Part shown: positions 8,328 to 16,082 of the stretch, piece after piece | Numbering within the stretch: the first letter of the stretch is position 1 | Layout: each line of letters opens with the position of its first letter | Assembly: GCF_001460635.1 (NCBI RefSeq) | Contig: NZ_LN907858.1 | Coordinates: forward strand, 1,798,001 to 1,862,000 | Reading direction: 5' to 3' | Length of the DNA stretch: 64,000 bases | Source: Helicobacter typhlonius | GTDB lineage: Bacteria; Campylobacterota; Campylobacteria; Campylobacterales; Helicobacteraceae | Notes under the pieces: generated by a model | Seen by the model: the letters and a program-made list of their open reading frames with translations, nothing else | Told to the model about the DNA's origin: nothing | Database searches by the model: none | Translations under genes and position numbers: made by a program

Positions 8328-8419
8328 AATGCGCCTTTGAAGTGAGATAGCGCATTATAGCATATCTTAGATTCTAAAGACACACCAACATTGTTATAGA
8401 ATCCAAGATGATAGAATCT
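7206..8419. repeat. Cluster of AGATTCTA/TAGAATCT octamers
   Basis: Eight exact copies of the octamer, counting both orientations, lie at 7208, 7221, 7604, 7653, 7881, 8028, 8369 and 8412. The first two form a perfect inverted repeat with 10-base arms and a 5-base loop (7206-7230) inside tilS. The last two form an inverted pair downstream of hugZ. Base composition alone predicts well under one copy in this length. The octamer is just as conspicuous elsewhere in the window, in genes as TTAGAATCT (Leu-Glu-Ser) or GATTCTAAA (Asp-Ser-Lys) and between genes in hairpins. What it does is unknown. Confidence 0.8.
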
Positions 8420-8425
8420 AAAATT

Positions 8426-9205
8426 TTAACGCATTTTATGAGGGATTGAATGAGGATTGCCCCCGCCTGTGCCAATTTGCTTAATCTCGCCACTAGGCAA
8501 AATATCAAAAGCCGCGCCAAAGCCCTTTACAAAGCGTCCCAAGCCAAGCTGTAACTCGATGAGATGAAAATCCCGCATTTGACGAATGGTCTTTATGCCA
8601 CCAGCACCGCCCATAGCAGATTCTAAACTATTAAGCGCGGCATTAAACTCCTCGCTATCACGCTCAATAAAATGCGCATTTGCGCGGTATTTTAAACGTT
8701 TGCGCAAGATGACAGACTTTGCTTTGCCCTCATCTTCGAGGAAAAGCACCTCAATTTTTTGGGGATTTGCAGAGATACTCGCAAAATGTTCGGCAACCTC
8801 GCTAATGTAGATATAAAGTTTGTTATGAATCTGCATTAAAGGCGCATAGGAGGCAATTGCCTGTCCGTCTTTATCAATACTTGCAATAATGATTGAGCCA
8901 AAGCCCTGCTTGAATGCAGCAATTTCATCAGCTATATCTTTGCTATCATCGGGCTTTGCACTTTGACAAAGACTGATGATAGCGTCCTTTAGGCTACTTT
9001 CATCAGTCTTTTGCGGAAACTCCACGCGCAGGGAAATGTTATCATTATAGATAATATCTAAGCCCTCAAGATCAATGCCTGTGAGCGTGGCATTTTTTAC
9101 CTCACCATTAATGAGTGCCTCTTTTTTGCCATATTTTTTACAGAGCGCAATAAGCTCGTTTGTGTGATAATTATTCATATGTGAAATGATGGTTTGTGGA
9201 TTCAT
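8426..9205 (-). CDS. hugZ: HugZ-type heme oxygenase
   Basis: HugZ opens heme to release iron, on a split-barrel (FMN-binding-like) fold unrelated to classical heme oxygenase. With the ATG at 9205 (GGGAG 6 bases upstream) the protein has 259 residues, near the H. pylori length. The C-terminus ends GTGGGNPHSIPHK, matching the C-terminal histidine region that contacts heme in HugZ. The middle (FASISANPQKIEVLFLEDE and RLKYRANA) is the split-barrel core. A Fur-box-like site precedes its promoter and the leader is about 150 bases long with two hairpins. Iron control is therefore likely. Confidence 0.9.
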   Translation of the reverse strand: MNPQTIISHMNNYHTNELIALCKKYGKKEALINGEVKNATLTGIDLEGLDIIYNDNISLRVEFPQKTDESSLKDAIISLCQSAKPDDSKDIADEIAAFKQGFGSIIIASIDKDGQAIASYAPLMQIHNKLYIYISEVAEHFASISANPQKIEVLFLEDEGKAKSVILRKRLKYRANAHFIERDSEEFNAALNSLESAMGGAGGIKTIRQMRDFHLIELQLGLGRFVKGFGAAFDILPSGEIKQIGTGGGNPHSIPHKMR

Positions 9206-9236
9206 AGTTTGCTCCCAAAGTAGAATTGTGCCTTCA

Positions 9237-9259
9237 TAGGCTACCACGAAAGTAGCCTA
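9237..9259 (-). promoter_or_regulatory. Hairpin just before the hugZ ribosome site
   Basis: A perfect inverted repeat, TAGGCTAC and GTAGCCTA with a 7-base loop, lies about 30 bases upstream of the hugZ ATG in the transcribed leader. No run of T follows it, so it is not a standard terminator. It may affect translation or message stability. Confidence 0.5.
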
Positions 9260-9293
9260 CTTATGCAATCAAACAACAAATAAGGAAGGAAAA

Positions 9294-9349
9294 GATGCTC
9301 CTAACCCAACCCGCCCAACCAAACCAAAAATGATTTTGCTAAAAGCATC
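9294..9349 (-). promoter_or_regulatory. G-rich structured segment of the hugZ leader
   Basis: On the hugZ-sense strand this segment is bounded by the complementary hexamers GATGCT (9344-9349) and AGCATC (9294-9299). It contains closely spaced G runs between 9300 and 9325 (GG, GG, GGG, GGG, GGG, GG). The spacing could allow a two-layer G-quadruplex within the hairpin loop. Four T follow the closing stem. The sequence is what is seen; any folding or heme response is inference. Confidence 0.4.
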
Positions 9350-9366
9350 ACTTAAAAGACAGGTGC

Positions 9367-9411
9367 ATTATAATGTAAAGAAACTTAAAAATAAATTAAT
9401 AACTATTCTTA
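9367..9411 (-). promoter_or_regulatory. hugZ promoter with Fur-box-like site
   Basis: A perfect TATAAT -10 box lies at 9367-9372 on the minus strand, placing the start of transcription near 9360. TAATAACTATTCTTA at 9397-9411 matches 12 of the 14 defined positions of the H. pylori Fur box TAATAATnATTATTA. It sits just upstream of the -35 position, where a repressor could block RNA polymerase. This fits iron-repressed heme degradation. Confidence 0.6.
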
Positions 9412-9436
9412 TTTTATAAAAATACAGAATCCTGCT

Positions 9437-10207
9437 TTAGAGTAAGCCAAAACTTTGGGCTACTTTCCACAATGTAAGAATAATAGAGAATGCGTATATG
9501 CCAATAAGCGCATAACGATGATTATGCAGTGTAACCTTACTGATGAGATAGATTCCAAAAGACACTCCAATCATTGAGGATATACCGATGATAATACCGG
9601 CTCTAAAGTCAATCAAATCGTGCGCAGCAAGTGAAAGTGAGCCAGAAATCGAAGCAAAAATAATAAAAAAAAGCGAAATAGGCACAACCTTTTTAGAATC
9701 AAAACCTAGATAATACGCCAAAATAGGCGCGAGGATAAGCCCTCCACCAACTCCCAAGCTCACAGCAAATATGCCCGTTAAGAATCCTGCACCAATCATC
9801 AAAAACTTTTGCTTGAAAGGATTAGTAATAGGTGGCGTGGGGTTAGCTTGTGTTTTGACATTAAAGACATATTTGTAAAAACTCACCGCAGATAGGAGCA
9901 AAAAGAGTAGGAGGAGGATTTGCGAAGAGAGTGAATCCACGATTATTCCGCTAAATGATGCCCCAATAAGTCCGCCTAGCCCCACAAAAACGCCGTGATA
10001 AATGTCAAGCTTTTTTTGAAAAATATTAATGAGTGAGCCAAAGGTTGAGGAAAAAACCATTTGCATAATGGATACACCGATAGCATACTCCATTTGCATA
10101 CCCAGAATAAGCAAACAAGGCACGATAATCACGCCTCCACCTATACCAAAGAATCCAGCCGCCACGCCACTTGTAAAGCCAAGAATAATGAGTATTTCAA
10201 CAGCCAT
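9437..10207 (-). CDS. TauE/SafE (TSUP) family membrane transporter
   Basis: The 256-residue integral membrane protein has about eight helices and two copies of the TSUP signature: GFTSGVAAGFFGIGGGVIIVPCL near the N-terminus and GFLTGIFAVSLGVGGGLILAPIL in the middle. TSUP proteins export sulfite, sulfoacetate or related organosulfur anions; others have unknown substrates. A strong GGAGG precedes the ATG. It is not clearly in an operon. Given the possible organosulfur-oxidising enzymes elsewhere in the window, sulfite export is a reasonable guess, but the sequence does not show the substrate. Confidence 0.85.
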   Translation of the reverse strand: MAVEILIILGFTSGVAAGFFGIGGGVIIVPCLLILGMQMEYAIGVSIMQMVFSSTFGSLINIFQKKLDIYHGVFVGLGGLIGASFSGIIVDSLSSQILLLLFLLLSAVSFYKYVFNVKTQANPTPPITNPFKQKFLMIGAGFLTGIFAVSLGVGGGLILAPILAYYLGFDSKKVVPISLFFIIFASISGSLSLAAHDLIDFRAGIIIGISSMIGVSFGIYLISKVTLHNHRYALIGIYAFSIILTLWKVAQSFGLL

Positions 10208-10368
10208 TTTCTCCCTCCAATTACCCTTTCATATGCTTAGAATCCTACTCGCCTTACGCTCTTGTAGCATTTGTTTATGTTGCACTTTTGTGCGCCCAAC
10301 TTTGACAACGCGCGTATTTTGCGTGTTTATTTTACGCCACTACGCCTACTTATTGTGCCTGCATACCG

Positions 10369-11841
10369 CTAGAATAATGGCTTATCCATTTCTTTTGGTA
10401 TATCTAAGCCCATAACCTTAAGTATGCTCGGCGCAATATTGTTTAATCCACCATTTGCCACTTTTGTTACGCCATTAGCAAGGCAGAAGCACCACACTTG
10501 CCCAATCGTATGATTTGTGAGAACATTACCCTGCTCGTCTCTCATCTCCTCGCAGTTGCCGTGGTCGCTTGTGATGAAAAGTGCGTATTTATGAGACTTT
10601 GCGGATTCTATAATGCGTCCAAGCTCCTTATCCACTGCTTCTACTGCAGCCTTTGCCGCTTCAAAGTTCCCTGTATGCCCCACCATATCACCATTTGCAA
10701 AATTCACAACAACAAAATCAAACCCCTCTTCTATACCTTTTAGCACCTCATCGCCCACCGCCGCCGCACTCATTTGCGGGAGCAAGTCATAGGTTTTTAC
10801 ATTTGGCGAGGGGATAAGCACGCGCTTTTCTCCCTCAAACTCAGCCTCACGCCCACCATTAAGGAAAAATGTAACGTGTGCGTATTTCTCTGTCTCCGCA
10901 GTATGGAGCTGCTTCAAGCCATTTGCTGCAATCACTTCGGCAAGAGTATTTTGCACCTTTTGCTTAGGAAAGAGAATAGGATAAGGAAAATTTGCATCGT
11001 ATTCTGTCATTGTGGCAATGTGGCATTTCACTACGCATTCTCTCTTAAAGCCCTCAAAGTTAGGATTCCCTAGCGCATCGACAATCTCTCTTGCCCTATC
11101 AGAACGGAAATTGATAAAAATAAATCCCTCATTGTCCTTGATACCTGTGAATCCGCCAAAACTTGCAGGGACAATAAACTCATCATAAATACCCTCTTCA
11201 TATAGAGAGCACACATATTCTTGTGGGCTAAGTGTGCTAGGATTTGCACCTATTACGAGGGTATCATAGGCTTTTTGCACCCTATCCCAGCGTTTATCCC
11301 TATCCATAGCGTAAAATCGCCCGGCAATACTTGCTATGGAGATATTTTTACCACATAGATTCTCAATCTCTGTTATAAAAGTATTCGCACTTTGGGGTAA
11401 AACATCACGTCCATCGGTGATTAAATGCAAAAATACCCTTTTGTTTTGATTTTCCAAAATCTGCGCTAAAGCCTTAAAATGCTCAATATGTGAATGCACT
11501 CCACCATCACTCAATAATCCGCATAAATGCACTACCTCCACATTTTGCACTACTTGCAAAAAAGCGGGATTTTTTTGAATCTCACTCTTTGCGATAGCCT
11601 GTGAGATTCTTACCAAATCCTGATAAAGTATGCGCCCAGAGCCAATACACATATGCCCCACTTCGGAATTTCCCATTTGCCCCTCTGGTAGTCCTACACT
11701 CATTCCAAATGTATCAATCATACCATAAGGCACATTTGCAAAAAGATAATCATAAGTTGGTTTTTTAGCGTGGTAAAAGGCATTGTATTGTGTTTTTTCA
11801 CTATACCCTATACCATCAGTAATCACAAGGATACTCTTCAT
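10369..11841 (-). CDS. gpmI: 2,3-bisphosphoglycerate-independent phosphoglycerate mutase
   Basis: GpmI interconverts 3- and 2-phosphoglycerate in glycolysis/gluconeogenesis through a phosphoserine intermediate with two Mn ions. The N-terminal metal-site motif is ITDGIGY. The catalytic serine lies in [14 protein letters not shown] and later metal ligands in [14 protein letters not shown] and [12 protein letters not shown]. The ATG at 11841 has AAGGGG 5 bases upstream and gives 490 residues; a GTG two codons earlier is less likely. It stands alone and is divergent from mraY. Confidence 0.95.
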   Translation of the reverse strand: MKSILVITDGIGYSEKTQYNAFYHAKKPTYDYLFANVPYGMIDTFGMSVGLPEGQMGNSEVGHMCIGSGRILYQDLVRISQAIAKSEIQKNPAFLQVVQNVEVVHLCGLLSDGGVHSHIEHFKALAQILENQNKRVFLHLITDGRDVLPQSANTFITEIENLCGKNISIASIAGRFYAMDRDKRWDRVQKAYDTLVIGANPSTLSPQEYVCSLYEEGIYDEFIVPASFGGFTGIKDNEGFIFINFRSDRAREIVDALGNPNFEGFKRECVVKCHIATMTEYDANFPYPILFPKQKVQNTLAEVIAANGLKQLHTAETEKYAHVTFFLNGGREAEFEGEKRVLIPSPNVKTYDLLPQMSAAAVGDEVLKGIEEGFDFVVVNFANGDMVGHTGNFEAAKAAVEAVDKELGRIIESAKSHKYALFITSDHGNCEEMRDEQGNVLTNHTIGQVWCFCLANGVTKVANGGLNNIAPSILKVMGLDIPKEMDKPLF

Positions 11842-11952
11842 ATACACCCCTTAGGAACAAAAATTAACTAATTGTAGCTAAAATCTAAAACCTTTCATAA
11901 ACCAAAAACTGCCTTAAAACCTTTCGCAAGGCTTAAGATAAAGGACATAAAT

Positions 11953-13032
11953 ATGCTGTATTGGCTCTATCAAACTTTTGGTATCAATATCTTTTCTTAT
12001 ATTACTTTCCGCGCGGGGGTGGCATTTTTTTGTGCCTTTGGCTTTAGTATCGCCCTAATGCCTTATTTTATCAAATGGGCGAAGGCAAAAAAGGCAAATC
12101 AGCCCATTTCTACCTATGTAGCCGCGCACGAGGGCAAAAAGAATACCCCCACAATGGGCGGAATCGTATTTGTTATAAGTATGCTTTGTGCCTCTTTGCT
12201 CTGTGTGAATCTCTTTAATCCCTATGTATTGCTCGGGCTTTTTTGCATCATTAGCTTTAGTTTCATTGGCGCAAGAGATGATTATATGAAAATTTCAGCC
12301 AAAAGCAATGCTGGAATGAGTGCAAAAATGAAGTTTTTTCTCCTTTTTGTTGTCTCTTTAATCATTACCGCTTTACTTTTATACATAGGGCATAATACAA
12401 ACCTTTATATTCCATTTATGAAATATCCGCTCTTTGATATGGGTGATTTTACAATCGCAAACATTCCTATCATCGCCCTTGCCTTTTGGATTCTTGTATT
12501 TTTGGCTACAAGCAATGCCGTAAATATTACAGATGGGCTTGATGGATTAGCCACCGTGCCGAGTATTTGCGCTCTTTTTTCATTATCAATTTTTGTATAT
12601 GTGGCAGGACACGCGGGATTTTCTGGCTATTTATTATGGCCCAAAGTCGTAGATAGTGGGGAGCTCGTTATTCTCTCTGTGTCGCTCATCGGTGCACTTT
12701 TTGGATTTTTATGGTATAACTGCCACCCCGCACAAGTCTTTATGGGGGATAGTGGTAGCCTCGCACTTGGAGGCTTCATAGCTTTTATGGCGATTGTCTC
12801 AAATAACGAGATTCTGCTTTTGCTCATTGGCATTATTTTTGTGATTGAAGCTCTTTCTGTGATTTTGCAGGTGGGAAGCTACAAGTATCGACAAAAACGC
12901 ATTTTTGCTATGGCACCTATTCATCATCATTTTGAAGTGCGTGGCTGGGCGGAAAATAAAATCATTGTGCGCTTTTGGATTATTGCAATTTTGGCAAATC
13001 TCATCGCACTTTTAAGTCTAAAGATTCGCTAA
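11953..13032 (+). CDS. mraY: Phospho-N-acetylmuramoyl-pentapeptide transferase
   Basis: MraY transfers phospho-MurNAc-pentapeptide from UDP to undecaprenyl phosphate, making lipid I in the inner membrane. The 359-residue protein has about ten helices and the catalytic motifs [26 protein letters not shown] and, near the end, [13 protein letters not shown]. The start has AAGGA 7 bases upstream. It is followed after 9 bases by murD, the same pair as in H. pylori, so the two are one transcription unit. Confidence 0.96.
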   Translation: MLYWLYQTFGINIFSYITFRAGVAFFCAFGFSIALMPYFIKWAKAKKANQPISTYVAAHEGKKNTPTMGGIVFVISMLCASLLCVNLFNPYVLLGLFCIISFSFIGARDDYMKISAKSNAGMSAKMKFFLLFVVSLIITALLLYIGHNTNLYIPFMKYPLFDMGDFTIANIPIIALAFWILVFLATSNAVNITDGLDGLATVPSICALFSLSIFVYVAGHAGFSGYLLWPKVVDSGELVILSVSLIGALFGFLWYNCHPAQVFMGDSGSLALGGFIAFMAIVSNNEILLLLIGIIFVIEALSVILQVGSYKYRQKRIFAMAPIHHHFEVRGWAENKIIVRFWIIAILANLIALLSLKIR

Positions 13033-13041
13033 AGGAGCATT

Positions 13042-14316
13042 ATGCGTATAAGTATTTTTGGCTATGGCGTTACGACCACGCCTCTTGTGGCATTTCTCAA
13101 TGCGCAAGGACATAAACTAAGTATTTATGATGATAAATTTCAAACTCTACATTACGATGAATATGGCAACACTCTGCTTCCCTCCTCACATTTTGAAAGC
13201 AGCAAAAGTGATATGGAGATTCTCAGTCCAGGTATCCCGCCCACACACCCTTTAGTGCTTAATGCAAAGAATCTCATCAGCGAGTATGATTATTTTACAA
13301 ATCTCTTGCTACAAGATTCACAAAAAAATGGTGCAAATAAAGCACAAGCACCCTTTATGATTTGGATTAGCGGGACCAATGGCAAAACAACGACAACCGA
13401 GATGACCACACTTTTATTAGAATCTTTTGGTGCGCAAAGCGGCGGTAATATCGGCACACCCCTAGCGGAACTCTACACGCAAAAGCCAAAAGTATGGGTG
13501 CTAGAGACAAGCTCCTTTAGTTTGCATTATACGCACAAAGCCTATCCTCGCATTTATGCACTTCTACCTGTAAAAGAAGATCATATTAGTTGGCACGGCA
13601 GTTTTGAAGCCTATATAGAGGATAAGCTAAGCCCTTTAGCGCGTATGGATTCTCACTCTGTCGCCTTTATCCCCGCGCAGTTTAAAGACCACCGCCTAGT
13701 GAAAACATTTCAAGGGAAAATGATATACTATGAAGATAGCGCGGATTTAAGCCAAAAATGCAGTATCGCTATGGAAAAGATTAGATTCAAAGAGCCATTT
13801 TTGCTTGATGCAATTCTTGCGCTAAGTATCGCCAAATACGCCTTTGGTGCGGATAATATCGATTTAATTAATCGCTTTTGTATTGGCGCACACAGAATCG
13901 CGGAGTTTTATGACAAACATCATCGCTTATGGGTTGATGATAGCAAGGGAACGAATGTCGATGCGACCATTCAGGCAATCGCGCGATATGAGGGAATACA
14001 TATTATGATTATCCTCGGTGGCGATGATAAGGGCGCAAATCTCACGCCACTCTTTGAATCTATGCGTGGCAAGGATATTGAGATTTTTAGCATAGGTGCT
14101 AATGAAAAAAGACTCATCGAGTATGCAAAAAACTATGGGATTCCAATCACATCTTGTGAAAACCTGCAAAATGCTATGCAAAAAATTCACGCAAAACGCA
14201 CACTAGATTCTAAAGATGTTGTTTTACTCTCTCCAGCTGCTGCGAGTTTGGATCAGTTTAAATCTTATAAAGAGAGGGGGGAAATTTTCACCCACCTTGC
14301 TTTGGGAGAATCTTAG
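13042..14316 (+). CDS. murD: UDP-N-acetylmuramoylalanine--D-glutamate ligase
   Basis: MurD adds D-glutamate to UDP-MurNAc-L-Ala in the cytoplasm. The 424-residue protein shows the Mur ligase ATP loop ISGTNGKTTTTEM (around residue 114), the central VLETSSFSLHY segment and the C-terminal VDDSKGTNVDATIQAI and LLSPAAASLDQFKSYKERG motifs. AAAGGAG precedes the ATG by 4 bases. It is cotranscribed with mraY. The N-terminal UDP-binding domain is short, as in other epsilonproteobacteria. Confidence 0.96.
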   Translation: MRISIFGYGVTTTPLVAFLNAQGHKLSIYDDKFQTLHYDEYGNTLLPSSHFESSKSDMEILSPGIPPTHPLVLNAKNLISEYDYFTNLLLQDSQKNGANKAQAPFMIWISGTNGKTTTTEMTTLLLESFGAQSGGNIGTPLAELYTQKPKVWVLETSSFSLHYTHKAYPRIYALLPVKEDHISWHGSFEAYIEDKLSPLARMDSHSVAFIPAQFKDHRLVKTFQGKMIYYEDSADLSQKCSIAMEKIRFKEPFLLDAILALSIAKYAFGADNIDLINRFCIGAHRIAEFYDKHHRLWVDDSKGTNVDATIQAIARYEGIHIMIILGGDDKGANLTPLFESMRGKDIEIFSIGANEKRLIEYAKNYGIPITSCENLQNAMQKIHAKRTLDSKDVVLLSPAAASLDQFKSYKERGEIFTHLALGES

Positions 14317-14512
14317 CCATAGTGCGTCAAGCTAAAAGCCTATACAGATTCAAAAATACCTACTAAGCTATGGACAAAAATACGAGATTCTAAAATAGAG
14401 CAGAGTAAAAACAAAGGCAAAATGTGTTATCTTACAGTATTCTACAACTTAAGCGACATTTAATACAGTAAGTCTTAGAATCCGTGACATATTTCTTTCA
14501 AAAGGAGCTTTT

Positions 14513-14896
14513 ATGAAAAGATTAAGTGTAGGCTTGTGCGCGGCATTGTTTCTTTTGGGCTGTACTGAGCCAACTCCACAAGCAAAAGTAGAGGAGAACG
14601 CAAGGGCAGAAATATCTAAAAGATTGCAAAAACCACTTGAAGTAACCTATGGCAAAGTGCTTAAAGAAGATGAAACAGAAGCGATGAATAAATGTCTCTC
14701 TGCTGATTTGGTAAGCAAACTTACCACAGAAGAAAAGCTATTTTTGGGTGGAAACACAGCAGAAAAAACAAAAGTGGCTAAAGAAGCCGACAATGTGGCT
14801 AGCAAGCTTCTTTTCACAAGCAATGAGTTCAAAGGCTCTCTCAAGACCTGTTCTGCTGTTGTGGGCGTAGTCAAGGCAATTAATAAAGTCAAATAA
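14513..14896 (+). CDS. Small lipoprotein of unknown function
   Basis: The 127-residue protein has a lipoprotein signal with lipobox LLGC, cysteine at residue 17. The mature part is mostly helical, rich in Lys/Glu/Ala/Thr, with two further cysteines (in NKCLSADL and KTCSAVVG). I do not recognise a family. AAAAGGAG lies 4-5 bases before the ATG. It is a single gene between murD and a strong inverted repeat at 14911-14951. Lipid anchoring in the inner or outer membrane is predicted. Confidence 0.75.
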   Translation: MKRLSVGLCAALFLLGCTEPTPQAKVEENARAEISKRLQKPLEVTYGKVLKEDETEAMNKCLSADLVSKLTTEEKLFLGGNTAEKTKVAKEADNVASKLLFTSNEFKGSLKTCSAVVGVVKAINKVK

Positions 14897-14910
14897 ATAA
14901 CCTCTTTAAA

Positions 14911-14951
14911 TAGTCAAAGCATTGCAACCTTGTGTTTTTATGCTTTGACTA
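14911..14951 (+). terminator. Hairpin after the small lipoprotein gene
   Basis: TAGTCAAAGCAT and ATGCTTTGACTA form a perfect 12-base stem with a 17-base loop, 14 bases after the stop codon at 14896. No strong T run follows, only a mixed CT stretch. It is probably a terminator or mRNA 3' stabiliser. Confidence 0.6.
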
Positions 14952-15082
14952 GAATCCTCTCTTACTTTTTACTCCTTGTATGTTTATCACAAAACCTTAA
15001 CCAAATTTAGCAACTTCACGATACAAGCCAAGAAATTTACTAGGCTTAGATTCTCTATTTTTGTTTAGTTCCTAAATCCTAC

Positions 15083-15871
15083 CTATGAAGATTTTATCCC
15101 AGCGCGGATAATTTCACCAAAACCCTCTAGTTCGAAACTCGCCGAACCTACAAGCACACCATTGACATAAGGTAGAGACAGAATCTCACTCGCATTGTTA
15201 GCATTCACACTACCACCATAAAGCAATGGCGCGTCTGTGAGCTGTGAAAGCATTTTATGCGTAGATTCTATTTGCTTGAGGCTTGCACTCACACCCGTGC
15301 CAATCGCCCAAATAGGCTCATATGCGATAATAAGCTTAGAATAACTCGTATCAATACCACTAAGTTGCTTACTCAAAAACTCCTTTAGCGCGTTTTCACC
15401 TTTTTCTCGCACCTCCAAAAACTCACCGATACAATAATATATACTAAATCCTGCTTCTTTAAAGAATCTAAACTTCTCGTTGATAAAATCCTGACTTTCG
15501 CCAAAAAGTGTGCGCCGCTCACTATGCCCGATAAGCAAATGTGAGATGCGAAATTCCTCTAGCTGCTTGAGTGTAATCTCACCCGTAAAACCTCCGCTTT
15601 GCGCAAAGTAAGCATTTTGCGCACCGATATGAAAATGCGCAAAGCTATCATCTAAAAGTGCGGTGGCAGAGGGAAAAATACTCACTTGCAAATGCGATTT
15701 AGGCTGTATAGCAGAATCTTGCAAACCCTCCCCCAAAGATGCATTTTTGCAAGTCTCACTTTTGCAAGGCACATTTAGAGATTTAAGCAAAGATTCTAAA
15801 CCTTCTGCATATGCACACACTTTGGCGCGTGTGAGATTTGATTTAAAGTTTGCAGCGATGATTTTTGACAT
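15083..15871 (-). CDS. tpiA: Triosephosphate isomerase
   Basis: TpiA interconverts dihydroxyacetone phosphate and glyceraldehyde 3-phosphate. The ATG at 15871 (AAAGGAG upstream) gives 262 residues beginning MSKIIAANFKSN, with the substrate lysine in NFKSN. The catalytic histidine region is LLIGHSERR, the catalytic glutamate is in IAYEPIWAIGTG, and the phosphate loop is LLYGGSVNANN. A Cys/Ser-rich insertion of about 30 residues after residue 35 is not typical of the family. In H. pylori tpiA is next to fabI; here polA lies between them. Confidence 0.95.
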   Translation of the reverse strand: MSKIIAANFKSNLTRAKVCAYAEGLESLLKSLNVPCKSETCKNASLGEGLQDSAIQPKSHLQVSIFPSATALLDDSFAHFHIGAQNAYFAQSGGFTGEITLKQLEEFRISHLLIGHSERRTLFGESQDFINEKFRFFKEAGFSIYYCIGEFLEVREKGENALKEFLSKQLSGIDTSYSKLIIAYEPIWAIGTGVSASLKQIESTHKMLSQLTDAPLLYGGSVNANNASEILSLPYVNGVLVGSASFELEGFGEIIRAGIKSS

Positions 15872-16082
15872 TTTTACTCCTTTGAAATGTAGAATCTGCC
15901 AAAGTGAGGCATTTAATACCATAAATATGAGATTCTTAAAAACACAGAAATAGCATTTTATCTTAAAGTCGCAAATATCCCCTAGTATTGTTAAAACTCC
16001 CGACAAAGTGTCAGTAGTGGCAATTTAATATTTTGCGTTACAATCTTGCCCTTATAGTCTTAATTTGGCAATGAGGAGATTT

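Noticed and set aside
9295-9333. 12-residue plus-strand ORF with a strong GGAAGG ribosome-like site (MLLTQPAQPNQK)
   Set aside because: It lies antisense inside the hugZ leader, no plus-strand promoter is visible, and the purine-rich stretch is explained by the pyrimidine-rich leader on the other strand.
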